From Nematostella vectensis (Eukaryota > Cnidaria > Anthozoa > Actiniaria > Edwardsiidae), in assembly GCF_932526225.1 (NCBI RefSeq), contig NC_064035.1:11581296-11645295 (forward strand): a stretch of 64,000 bases of DNA, in the 5' to 3' direction. Positions 46,401 to 56,000 of this stretch are shown one piece after another. The position numbers and the translations under genes are program-made. The notes below the pieces were generated by a model. The model saw only the letters and a program-made list of their open reading frames with translations, made no database searches and was not told the origin of the DNA. Each line of letters begins with the position of its first letter. The first letter of the stretch is position 1.

Positions 46401-48411
46401 TATTGAGAACTCGAAAATTTCATGCCATTTTTTTGCTCTGTCTCCCAAGCCCATGTGAGTCAACCTAAAAGGCTGGCGCAGCGATATCTTAAAGTTAATA
46501 GGAATTGAAGTGAAATGTATTGCAGGTTGTCAGCAGAACTTTAGCATTTTAGTCAATTTACCGCCAACTTATGCCGGGAGTTAATGATGTGTTTTGTTTA
46601 GTTATGAGTCAACAGGAATTGGCCCCTCCCCAATTGTAGGCGGGTCCATATTGTTTTCAGGATACTTTGGGAGAAGGTAACTCTAGGTATCGTCTAGGTC
46701 TAGTGAAAGGAAGTGCAAAAATGATTGGAATGTTGTCAATCATTGTGGTCACGCATAAAGATTGTCATGCGCACTAGCACGGCAAGCATGTAGTGCGTTA
46801 CCTCCGAAGTCAATAATAATCGTATAATCATCATGAAGGTCACGGCAAGTCCAAGAGTAACCCACTGGCATGCCTGCGCTGGAAGGTCCTCCTTCGAACA
46901 CCCATTGGCTGAGAACCTATTTAAACGAAACTAGATCTTGCACGCAGGGTTGACTGGGATACCTGAGATCTTGCCCTCAATGTGCTATCACATCAGGGTT
47001 AAATTTATTTTAACACCCAAAGTGAGTCCTATTGTATTAACAATGTAATTTTATTGAAATGTAAGTAACAAGTAAACAACAACATTTATTTATTTAGAAT
47101 ATCCAAATGGCTGGTTACTAATGTTTTGTTGGTTGATCTTTATAAGTACAGGGGAGTATTTCTAGAGTGCCTTTTTACTAGAGATTTTATAATAATTTCT
47201 GTCAAACCCCCAGAAATAAGGTAGAGACATCCCTTTTTGGGAACTTATGCACTAGTCATTTGAAACCCCCCACCCCCATGGGGTTAACGTGGGGGTTTAG
47301 AACACTTTTGAACAAGAAGCTGTCCCGAGGGGGTGGGGCAATTGACAGTTTTTTAATTTGTCCCCACCCTGGGGGTTTGGGAAAAGTGAATAGTGTCACA
47401 AATGTCATGTAAGTTTCTGGCTTGAACTTTTTTATCTTTTGTAGCAAGCAATTCCATGTATCAGCGTGTGGCCAGCTGCACGGCGAAATGTGCAAAAACG
47501 CTTATGAATGATAACTAATGCGAGATGAACATGATTTATTTTTTCCATCTTTTAGGTAACTGTTATTTTCATAGTTATTGGTACAAATGTACTCGCTGAA
47601 GTGTACTGGCTTTGAAAGATAAAGGCTTATTTTAGATGACTTGTTGTCGGATAGTTGCCCATAGCATCCTGAGGGGTAGGGGCATTTGACTCGAGGGGTG
47701 GGGGCTTTTCTCTGTTTTGTACAGGGTCGAAGTCTAATCCCCCCACCCTTCCAAAGGACCGTGGGGGTTTCAATGACAAAGATTATATTATGTAAAACCA
47801 TATAAGCATAAATCAAACAGAAAGGACGAAATTATTATTTTTGAAGTTCCTTTTTGAGAGAAGCAACCATCATTTTCCTGGTTCTAAAAGAAGTGTTTAG
47901 GCTGCACAGATAAAATATGGAGATGTGACTTAGAGTAATCAATCCAAATAACCAGTTATTCGTGTTGGCAGAGTCGTGTTCTATTTCTTTGTGAACCTGA
48001 CTCACAGAGTAATGTCAGTCTTATTGGGATCAAGACATACTTCGGTTGAGTCACTTATTGAACTTCGTACAGCGTACAGGAGTTCTGGAATCTTGTCGAA
48101 TTGTGGTTCGAATTTCATACGGCGATTTGCTGTTTTCCGAAGTTGCCAGTGAAGTTTGCTTAAATAAATCAGTTGATAGATATATAAGTTGCCTTCACGC
48201 TCAAATTTGGCAATCTGTCGGCCAAATTAGATTCGGTAAATACTCTAGTGTCGGTCTACCTGTGGAAATGGGCCAGCCTCCGCCAGGGTCTTCGTCAGCT
48301 AGACGCCATATTGAAAATTACCCAGAAGACCCTGGGGACGACGTTGTTGCATTTTATGACTGGGCTACCACAGGTATCCCAGTAACTAAACGTTTTTCGG
48401 GGTGCCAGTGA
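30060..48411 (+). CDS. ankyrin-repeat protein, 5' end incomplete
   Basis: Exons 30060-30166, 30304-30408, 31735-31830, 32006-32110, 34605-34697, 35052-35135, 35318-35401, 35577-35613, 44613-44694, 45856-46011, 46602-46676, 48231-48411; about 401 aa visible. Exons 1-5 encode four to five ankyrin units, one per exon with phase-0 borders (for example KGKTSLHLAAESGNTEMVMQ and YGNNALHFAAKSGEAKVLCE), a protein-binding scaffold. Exons 6 and 7 are tandem duplicates (SLLKAKTENRQDITEIL-SPPPP). Exon 9 encodes VIYITVTGNATAAIGANASV, a beta-strand-like motif. The tail is Ser/Pro-rich with PLPSAPPEP. Exons 1-9 are well supported. Exons 10-12 fit phase but have weaker signals; reading through the exon 10 donor gives an alternative stop at 46025-46027. 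The exon 12 acceptor could be 48248/48249. Function is unknown; an adaptor role is inference. Confidence 0.7.
30409..31734. mobile_element. ankyrin-gene intron with CAGGGCCGTAGCAGG MITE, copy 3
   Basis: At about 30505-30660 a minus-strand copy of the MITE (GGCACAGCCACGCCCCTACT, G run, ending CCTGCTACG) lies 100 bp after the exon donor. The remaining kilobase of the intron shows nothing recognisable. Confidence 0.65.
32111..32969. repeat. ankyrin-gene intron 4 start with (CAA)n microsatellite
   Basis: A CAA-rich microsatellite of about 60 bp lies at 32528-32587. It explains the poly-Gln and poly-Cys/Val open frames on both strands. Otherwise the stretch is unremarkable AT-rich intron. Confidence 0.8.
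32974..33369. mobile_element. piggyBac-like TTAA MITE, copy 1
   Basis: Begins TTAA then CCCATTGACTCCTGGCT and ends GGGGTCAATGTG followed by TTAT (decayed TTAA) at 33370-33373. About 400 bp, internally deleted relative to the copies at 36713-37700 and 49815-50470. Confidence 0.75.
33600..34192 (+). mobile_element. Penelope-like retroelement remnant, GIY-YIG part and 3' region
   Basis: The open frame 33611-33853 encodes AKHFNCSKHNLSDFDFIVIK, a spacer, then LLNREAYWMMQLFTLAPHGLN. This matches the C-terminal part of the GIY-YIG endonuclease of Penelope-like elements (conserved RE-YW and TL-P-GLN). No reverse transcriptase precedes it, so the element is 5'-truncated. Downstream, 33990-34015 (CTGAAAAAGGCCGAAGGGCC then GAAACG) has hammerhead-core order with an altered CUGA(U)GA. 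A pure (TA)n run follows at 34137-34192. Confidence 0.7.
34229..34269 (-). ncRNA. hammerhead ribozyme, minus strand
   Basis: Read on the minus strand: stem I CCC/GGG, CUGAUGA, stem II GUGG-GCAA-CCAC, GAA, stem III ACA-GACC-UGU, A17, then stem I 3' strand. All conserved core bases are present. It is the mirror copy of the plus-strand ribozyme and the other arm of the same palindrome. Confidence 0.8.
34286..34326 (+). ncRNA. hammerhead ribozyme, plus strand
   Basis: Minimal self-cleaving motif of about 41 nt: stem I UCCC/GGGA, CUGAUGA, stem II GUGG closed by a GCAA tetraloop with CCAC, GAA, stem III of 3 bp (ACA/UGU, loop GACC), then A at the cleavage position (GUA triplet). A very short stem III is known for the hammerheads of Penelope-like elements. 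All core bases are intact. Cleavage activity is inferred, not shown. Confidence 0.85.
34413..34468 (+). repeat. (TA)n microsatellite
   Basis: Second TA-dinucleotide run, interrupted once, downstream of the ribozyme palindrome. Confidence 0.9.
34745..34976 (+). repeat. dispersed repeat family B, copy 2
   Basis: Shares GTTATAACCC, TGAATCCTGGTC, TTTGATACCCATG and GAAATAGGTG blocks with about 25155-25392 and 52478-52655. Its right edge coincides with the start of the 266-bp exon duplication. Confidence 0.6.
34971..35502 (+). repeat. 266-bp tandem duplication with complete exon
   Basis: Units 34971-35236 and 35237-35502 are almost identical. Each contains an acceptor, an 84-nt phase-0 exon and a donor. 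Coding differences are few: K to E in ITEILKSP, R to Q in PPPPRQ. Both exons can be spliced in without a frameshift. Confidence 0.9.
35614..36245. repeat. start of large ankyrin-gene intron with double G tract
   Basis: Two long runs of G (about 35699-35713 and 35720-35736), separated by CTTAGAA, lie on the sense strand about 90 bp after the exon donor. They could form G-quadruplex in the transcript. The rest is featureless. Confidence 0.7.
36713..37700. mobile_element. piggyBac-like TTAA MITE, copy 2
   Basis: About 988 bp flanked by exact TTAA (36709-36712 and 37701-37704). Termini CCCATTGACTCCTGGCT and GGTCAATGTG are imperfect inverted repeats. It is the longest of three copies. Minus-strand open frames of 158 and 68 aa show no recognisable domain. 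Confidence 0.8.
37999..39840 (-). mobile_element. non-LTR retrotransposon (LINE) remnant
   Basis: Minus-strand frames contain the reverse-transcriptase blocks KQGCNLSPTLFNIFINDIPE, FLYADDLVILS and QKLKMYADKWKLTVNMKKSK (39251-39700). Further on, a C-terminal segment AKYWCRIKSRIYENTLV... (38103-38471) is typical of the LINE region after the RT. The 3' end near 38000 carries AATAAAG and a TTATTATTATTATTG tail. Frames are broken and about 600 bp of unrelated DNA (38640-39240, with a C run at 38674) separates the parts. CR1/L2-like by tail; family not certain. Confidence 0.8.
39925..44056. mobile_element. 4.1-kb foldback element
   Basis: Two giant inverted arms. 39925 to about 41456 mirrors about 42047 to 44056, starting ACCAGAGTGAAGTTAGTTCC. 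The flanks TCATTACG (39917-39924) and TGATTACG (44058-44065) look like an 8-bp target duplication with one mismatch. Arms contain a unique outer part (about 400 bp) and an inner array of units of about 110-125 bp rich in TCCTTATTCGGATAAG. The right arm has extra array units. The mirrored 67-aa frames at 40119-40322 and 43661-43864 differ at two residues, so the arms are young or homogenised. No transposase is visible. Confidence 0.85.
40440..43530. repeat. TCCTTATTCGGATAAG satellite array within foldback arms
   Basis: Alternating related unit types: one with GAGGATTGTCAGTGTTTGCT, one with GAGGGTCGTTAGTGTTTTCT, one with CGAAAGAGTTCTCGAAAAAG. They form a higher-order pattern that repeats along each arm in opposite direction. 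Confidence 0.85.
44775..45475 (+). repeat. 59-bp tandem repeat in ankyrin-gene intron
   Basis: About 12 units of CATTGTATGATCATCAAATG followed by GATCCTATTGTCTTTTTCTG and TGCATGCCAGCGTGTCATA. It begins about 80 bp after the exon 44613-44694 donor. Confidence 0.9.
46068..46442. mobile_element. hAT-like MITE, copy 2
   Basis: 375 bp with inverted termini GACAGAGCAAAAAAAGGCA and TGCCATTTTTTTGCTCTGTC, flanked by gcccaagc (46060-46067) and tcccaagc (46443-46450). It lies 40 bp downstream of the alternative stop of the ankyrin gene. Confidence 0.8.
46677..48012. other. last ankyrin-gene intron or 3' spacer
   Basis: AT-rich DNA with a few G/C-run blocks (47265-47360, 47680-47770: GGGGGTTT and CCCCCACCC types) but no clear element ends. 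It would be intron if exon 48231-48411 belongs to the ankyrin gene. Confidence 0.4.
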
Positions 48412-49736
48412 AGGTCTCTCGATTGGGCTTGCCGTCATAAGAGAGCATACAAAAGGGATGCGGTACGATACCCCACTTTATCTTAAAATTTACTTGTGTA
48501 AAGTAGCTATTGTAACAGCGATCAAGTAAACCCGGTCCTGTCCCCACATCTCGTCTCTGTCGTTGTTACAGAAAGCTCAATAATATACATTTGTACCACA
48601 TTGCAATGAACAAATAAGAAACATAAAAGTTACATAATATTTTATCAGTGAACCTTGATAGAGACAAAGTTCGGACCCTTTAATTAGGCCTCTTTTAGGC
48701 AAGCTAAAATTTTTATAGAAAACGTATGATACTTTTTCGCATTTATTTTGCCCCAGAAACTGTCCTTAAAAACGAGATGTCCTTATTGAACAGGTTTCTT
48801 TAAAGAGGTTTTACTGTGTAGTATTCCATTTTTTGCACGATGAAACGCTTTTTCTGCTCTTGGGCGGAGTTTACTACATGCGATTTTCCAGGAGAGATAT
48901 GCTTGTTTGGCATATTAAACCATAAAAGCAGATTTTGGCAGACGCTTTATTACGTAGTCTTCTTTACAGCCGCTCGTAGTGGGAACTTTGGGTGACTCCG
49001 ACACGAGCGGCTACGAAGACTATTTATTACGCGCATCGGAGATTAAAGAAGGCATATTACAACCAAATAAGAGGAAAGTTCGTTGTTTATTTTCAGAATT
49101 TAGGCTAAAAACTAAAACATGTAATGATGTCATGAAAAAAAAACTGACACCATAGTTAAAGGATTAGGGTGTTTCAGTGCTAAATAAGCTTAAGTTACGG
49201 TTCATGTTCACCCTATAAAGAAAAATTTTGCATACAATTTTGCATACACATTTGAAATAAAATAGCTCTTTAATGGAATATGATATGGATAAAACGTAAT
49301 ACCATTTTGATGAATTACAACGCTGATGTAAATAGGGCTTTTTGCGTTATTCTAGGCCCGCGGTTAAGGTACTAACATTTTCGCTAAAGACAACAGTATG
49401 GTTCAGCGCATTTCGGCTTCTAACTAAAATGAAAAAAATCTCGTGGAAGGAAAAGCCATGTAATATGATTAATATTTAATGAAATGCTCCGTGTAAGAAC
49501 TAGGCAACCAAACAGTATGTGCACAACATGACAAGGGATATTTTGATAATTTTGGTTATAGGTTTATAGGTTACAGCTTTTTTATGTGGGGAATATAATG
49601 ACTTCTTCAAGCTATTGTTTTTGCTTGCTTCCACTAGTAAGCTTTATAAGTAAACGATATGCACGTTTTACACAATTTGTTCAAAATCTTACGTATCTTG
49701 AGTATTTTAAGCCTGCCTTCAATGTGTTTTTCTTGC
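48412..49736. other. intergenic spacer between convergent genes 3 and 4
   Basis: A hairpin at about 48948-49030 (TAGTCTTCTTTACAGCCGCT / AGCGGCTACGAAGACTA arms) is the only structure recognised. The rest is AT-rich spacer. Confidence 0.5.
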
Positions 49737-50550
49737 CTAGGCGCGTACTCAGGATTGGCTGAGGAGAGTTGCGCAGTTATAGGTACAATATGGCAAAATT
49801 TGAAGATTCCTTAACCCATTGACTCCTGGCTATTTTTGAGCTGAATTTACAAAAAACAGACTGAAAACAGATACCTCCCCCCCTATTCTGAGTTTTATAC
49901 AGCCCGTCAAAGTCAAACACAGCTGCACCTAGTCAGCGGTATCCAAGCTTTCCAGCAGTGCTTTGCGGTCCCCACTTTTAATCCCTCGTCGTTGTGCTGA
50001 AGCGAGCACAAGTTGATGGTTGCTTGTATTTTTCATCATAAATACAGCTATGAGCATATTAGGAGAGTGTCTCAGGAAATCATGAAGTCTTTTGGGGCAT
50101 AATTGAGTGCTTTGCTTATGGATATTTGCAAGCAAAGGTGGATTCATGATGATTTTTTCTTGTTTGGCTTTGCCTGGATGAGAAAATAAGCTGATCTCTC
50201 TCCCTTGTGTTGTATTTTGAGCGTTTTATTGAGAGGGGTGATTCTGCTTTTCTTTCCTTGTTCGATTTGAAATTTGTCAAAGAACCTGTGCTATTATTTG
50301 GCTTAAGAGTAGTTGCCAACACCTTGGTTGGATGCATATCTTCAAGACCATTTATCCCTTAGACTGATGCCTGAGTATCTTCATCTTGTTGTGTTTAGTT
50401 TGCATATATGAATTTTTTGGGTTGTGGATACTTCCCAAAGCCGGTACAGGCCAGTTGAGGGATCAATGTGTTAATAAGAAATGACCCACTTTTTGGCCGC
50501 CAAGGGGGGGGGGGGGGGGGGGGGAAGGTGCGCGCACCCTGTGTACGCGC
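49737..50550. mobile_element. GGCGCGTAC-type MITE split by a piggyBac-like MITE
   Basis: The outer element starts AGGCGCGTACTCAGGATTGG and ends with a G run and CACCCTGTGTACGCGCC. The TTAA element 49815-50470 is inserted in it. The outer halves (GAAGATTCC before and TAAGAAATGACCC after) are contiguous in the copy at 5765-5910. Confidence 0.8.
49815..50470. mobile_element. piggyBac-like TTAA MITE, copy 3
   Basis: 656 bp between exact TTAA duplications (49811-49814 and 50471-50474), closely similar to copy 2 but with an internal deletion. Confidence 0.85.
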
Positions 50551-51949
50551 CTGCTGCATATTTAGTATTAAAACCTATGGTTGCTTTTTGCCGCATGACA
50601 ATAGGACTTTGCCTAGTTCTTGTATGGATGATTACTTAAATATGTTTGAAGGCCAAGCCTGATATGTTTAGAGTGTCTTTGTTTTTTAATATCTTGATCA
50701 TTACATTAAAAAGAATTATCCATCCTGGCACCATATTTTGGTATTTTTATAGGGCAAACCTGGGAATTTTTGGAATTGGGATCCCCTAAATAATTCCCAA
50801 CGTGAGAGGAAACTGCTTCCTTCTTGAACTTCAAAATAAATAAATAAACGTTTTTGTCCTTGCTTGGTGCTACTAATTGGTAAAGAACTATTTTTTTATT
50901 AAAAAAAAAAACACCGCTTTCGCTCCTCGGGCGTGCATGCTCTTCTTCCCAATTTCAAGCAAACATCTTTATAGTGCGACCCTCCGGGCCCATAACTCTT
51001 TGCGATGCGCGCGTGAAATCGAGGTCCGGCGACAAACGTCGCTATCTTGTTTTTTCTCCTGACCTGCGCGCGTCGCAAGGAGTTTTGGGAAAACATGGAG
51101 AAGGTGAATTAGCTTGCCTGGTTTGCAGTTTTAATTGGCACTCTGAAGGGGATTCCATCGTGTTTTGATGTACACGCCATTTCTTTGCAACGCTGGTAAG
51201 CTAGTGACGTTGATGTCAATCAGCACGTTTCTCGCATCCTTATTTGCTTGAATCACAAAACTGTTTTTTTTTTATGAGGCTACCTAAAAAATAATTTATT
51301 TCCTCAGGAAGAAAAGTAGATTTTTCACGTTACATGTTATTGCAAAGATCACATCAGTAAAAAAAATTCTTGACTAAGAACCTTTTCCGAATTTTTGATA
51401 ACCAGCTATGGATAGCCATCTCATACATTTCCAGATGTTTAAATTTTTTGTACATTAAACAACATCTTTCGACAAGCCAATTATATTTACAAACTGACTT
51501 TCACCAGAAAAATGTTAAATATTTTGGAGCGTGTGACACTCTTTTCTACCAAATCCACTTGGAGCCCAAATTAAACTGCCTTTCTCGGGCACGCACGACT
51601 TCGTAATTGTGGAGAAAGTGGTAAATTTATAAAAATATCTTTTTGTGTTTTCTCTCCTGTCTGTGCGTGTACCTTCGGAGGATCCAATGGATCCGGTTTC
51701 TCAAAAAGGCCGACAAAGGGTGTGGTAGGGGGTCGGGGAGGGGTACAAGTAAGGGGTTAAGGGGTAAAACTTTGGCGTGACTTTTATGCATAAAGTAAAT
51801 GTTACACCGATACACACTAGTTTTAAATACTTGACGTAGGTATGAAACGATTGCGTCGACAAAATGAACTTTAATCTCGCGTTGCGTTTTTACTAACAAT
51901 TTTTTGACAAAAAGGCGTTGGTGCATTGTACCACCACCGTGCAGTTTTC
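50551..51949. other. intergenic spacer
   Basis: No exons were recognised. Short frames here lack splice context. Confidence 0.4.
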
Positions 51950-52351
51950 ATCCTCGGGGACCCAAGGCGTCGCGGAGATCGGGCAAACAGGGAACGCGCG
52001 AGAAGGAAAAAAGGAGTGAAAGCTGAGCGAGCAAAGACATGATCTGATATTGTGCCCAAGTTTCTCCCTGCTCGCGTAACCCTTCGCAGACTCAAGGCAA
52101 AATCTGATCGTGTGACTTTTACCAAACCGAGTAGGATTTGTTATTAAGGTGTTTGTAAAGTGTTACTACGCGCGAGGTCTGTTGTTTTTCTGGTTAACAA
52201 GGAGCGCTCTGATTGGTCTAATTTTAATTGAATTATAATGAGACCAATCAGAGAGCGAGTTAGCTGCAGTTTTTAGAAATAGCTTTTACAGAGCAGTTGC
52301 CCAGGGCTTCTTTCAGCCTGTTTCTTTATCGCTCCGCGCTCCCCGAGGATG
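51950..52351. mobile_element. CATCCTCGGGGACCC element, long copy
   Basis: Starts CATCCTCGGGGACCCAAGGC and ends CGCTCCCCGAGGATG, giving inverted ends of about 15 bp. The terminal motif is shared with the hairpin at 54979-55085. Confidence 0.65.
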
Positions 52352-52477
52352 TGCAATTTTTTTAAATATCCATCTCTTTTAGGAATAAAAAAGGTTGCTC
52401 ATGACAATTCATGTGTCGTAGCCGGCAGTGGTTCATGTGTAGAGTATAAATGGCTAAAATCTTCTCACTGAATGTAA

Positions 52478-52655
52478 TACAGGCCCATTATCGGATTCCA
52501 ACTTCCATGGCCACCGTCCTGCTGTCTAGAGCAACCAACACCTTTTGTGGGGTCTGATGAGCATTTTTTTACGTTTATTTTCTTAATAATTTAATTCCCA
52601 TTAAGCAATGCGGGTTACGACGGGTTATTCGAGTGCAACCTTTTGGAATAGGTGT
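52478..52655 (+). repeat. dispersed repeat family B, copy 3
   Basis: GATTCCAACTTCCATGGCC..., AATTCCCATTAAGCAATGCG and GGAATAGGTGTATCACGC match the other copies in order. It is followed to 53038 by the 3' flank of gene 4, with nothing further recognised. Confidence 0.5.
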
Positions 52656-53038
52656 ATCACGCTTTTGCTATTTGTCTAAAAACTAGGGTCTGTATCCAGA
52701 TGAATCACCAAACCTTGTCCTAAACGGCTTATGTTTCAGTATGAGACACGCCATACAGAAACATCAGGCACAACGTATGCAGGCCGTTTGCATGCAAAAA
52801 ATTGACAGCGTTTTCAGTTGACCTTTGGGAGCGCCAGCAAAGACGCTGGATCCTCGGGAATGCAGTTAACTGCAAATCCACCATTAAAGGAGTGACGGCT
52901 AGCCTGAAGAATACCACACGAATCTCCTGTTTGCGCACGGTTCTCCTGATCTCAAACCTCTAAGGGATCCACGAAGAGTTTTAAATTCCATGCGCAGACT
53001 GGATGCGCAGATTATAATGTAAATATAGCCCCTTAAAA

Positions 53039-56000
53039 TCAAGACCCAAAAATTTGATCAAATGACATGACCGAAAACCAATAGACAGCATTAAATATTA
53101 CAAACGACCCAGGAAATAGCACGAGAGCATACTCGTCTACGTGTTGGACGAACGCTTCGTTGAGGAGAGTGCGCTTGATGGGCTCGCAGCGAATGCTGGG
53201 TTCCTGCGGTGATTGACATCTGATTTTACGGTGCCTTGGTGCCGCGTGCCGTCCATTCATCTCAACAACGACGTCATTCTCGTGGGGCATATCCATCAGC
53301 GCGATTTGGGTATTTCGATCCCCGTCGTACTGGTACAATGGAATGGACATGGACATTAGGCGGTGACCAAAAAAAAAAAACTATGTTAGAGGGACTAGCT
53401 AGAGGGATGAGATCAGACAGATTGACAGGCAGACAGACAGGAATGGACGGACAGATAGACAGGAATGGACGGACAGATAGACGGGCAGACAGACAGGAAT
53501 GGACGGACAGATAGACGGGCAGAAAGACAGGAATAGACGGACAGATAGACGGGCAGACAGACAGGAATGGACGGACAGATAGACGGGCAGACAGACAGGA
53601 ATGGACGGACAGATAGACGGGCAGACAGACAGGAATGGACGGACAGATAGACGGACAGACAGGAATGGACGGACAGATAGACGGGCAGACAGACAGGAAT
53701 GGACGGACAGATAGACGGGCAGGCAGACAGGAATGGACGGACAGATTGACAGGCAGACAGATAAACGGGGGAACAGACGGGCAGACAGAGGGAGGAATAA
53801 AGAGTGGTCAGACAGGGAAGGACAGACAGAGAGATATACAGACGGACAGACAGAGATGCGGACAGAAAGATAGACAGGAATGGACAGACAGAGACAATCT
53901 CTCACCTGCTCATCGAAGGGGTGGGATTTCCCCCGGGATTTGCTCAGCTCTTCCTTTGCCTTGTTATACTTTTTGTAGGACTTTGTAAGCCATAGCACCA
54001 GGGAATATTCAACCAACGTAGCAAACACGAAAAGAAAGCAGCCAATCAAATATTTATCGATAGTCTTTACGTAGTTTACCTGTGAAAAAACAATACAAAG
54101 CATGAATTTAATGTAATGCCTTACTGTTTAAAAGGATTTACATTAATGCTGAAAGCGAGCATCTGATAAATAAGAGACCAGCTGACAACGTGTTCCTTGA
54201 AACAACCAATCTTTGGCTTTCAGCGTGTAACCATTTGTTATCATCGGTGTTACCTTGGGCATGGAGTTATTGAGCATGTTGAGAATAGTGACGACGGTCA
54301 GGACAGAGGTCACTCCCAGTGTAATACGCGCAGGCGCCTGTTCCTTTGGCAACAGGAACGACACCCACGACACTACTACGATGAGCGCGCACGGGCCGTA
54401 CACGTGGATAACGAAGTAACTGTACATGCGCTCGAACGTGAACAACGCTTTGATGCCAGACCAGTTCCCTGGAATCACAAAACACAACTCACTGCGAGGT
54501 TCATTAGCTCCGTAATGTTGGTCAGCGTAGACAACTCGTTCTCTTCTTTACCCCGACCCTGCTTCCCCTTCGCCATAGGGCACATACACACACACGACTC
54601 CAACATCCGATAAAATAAATAGGTAACAAGGATTCTAAAAGCGGCTCCTTGCATGCATAAAGTTTCAAACCGGCTCTCTCGATCAGTTGAAAATAGTAAT
54701 TTATCGCGAAGAAAGGTAAAGGCCACGTGATTACTAAGATAAGCCATCTCGGTGATCGCTTAGCCCTGTGTAGTTGAGAGCTGAGGACCTTTTCTACCAA
54801 TGCAAGATAACCCTAGAACCTTAATTCTGCCATAGCAAACAATGGTATTCTAGTGATGATGAGTCTAGTTTATGGCCAGTCTTAACTTGGAGTTTTCACC
54901 TCGTGTTTTAGAGAAAAAATGCTGTATCAGACAAAGTCCATTTCAGAGTACATTTCACGTCTGGCCTTTTTATTCCATACCATCCTCGGGGACCCAGGGC
55001 GTCGCAGAGATCGGACGGAAATACTCTTTCTCGCGCGCTCCCTGGGTGCCCGATCTCCGCGACGCCCTGGGTCCCCGAGGATGGTTCCATACACAAGGAT
55101 AAGCTTACGCAATAGACTTGCAATTGTTTCTATGCCCTTTACCTACTACATATTCGTTGTGAAGGGTACTCAAGTGCACACGAGCGAGCTTGTACTGTGG
55201 CAGCATTTTCAAGCTTTCGGGGACGAAGCCCAGGCCATCCCCGTCCTCAATCTCCCATTTAAACACGATATGGTCTGAACTGTAACCGTCTGTTGAATAT
55301 AGGATACAATAGAACAATACGGTAATCTAGCCAATCTTGTTTTAAGCCTTACGAGCCGGCTTCTACACTTCTCAATAAAAAAGTAATTGTTATTGCTAAT
55401 ATTGGAAAATACAACGGTCGGATATTTGATTGAAAATGTATTTTATTTTTTGGTGTTTCTGACTCGGTATCGCGCGGGAGCGTAGAATGATTGGCCTTCT
55501 TTAAAAGAAAACTGCATAAAACCTGACCCTCGAAGACTAGGTGACATCACAATTGCTCTCTCGGCGTGGTTTTCACGCCCAAGAAATACATAGGTCTATT
55601 TGCTAGAGCATACAAACTCTCTGTGGTAGCTTATTGGACAACTCTTGCTTGTAGTTACAGCTTTTCAGATTCGTATGGCTTGTTATTGACTGTTTCCAAG
55701 GGAGGGGGAAGTTATGTGAGGGGAAATTCGCAATGCCTAGGACAATGCTTTGGATGGGAGAGGAATGAGGGTTTCGGAGATGGTTTAATTTTTTTCGCTT
55801 TCTAGACATAAGATATGTTATAAATACGCCAGTAATACGAGTATACGAGTACTGGTTGAACTTACAGCTTTCCAATGTAAGAGGACAATGTTGAGTGTCC
55901 ATCGGGAACTTGCGTAAATTCATGGGGCACGAGGCGCGTATTGTAACCCTAAAATAATGACACAAATGTAACTGAGACAACATTTAGATATAAGGGATGC

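Noticed and set aside
53399-54103. 234-aa minus-strand open frame
   Set aside because: It joins a true receptor exon (53906-54079) to translated 34-bp minisatellite. The exon ends at a donor, and the rest is repeat.
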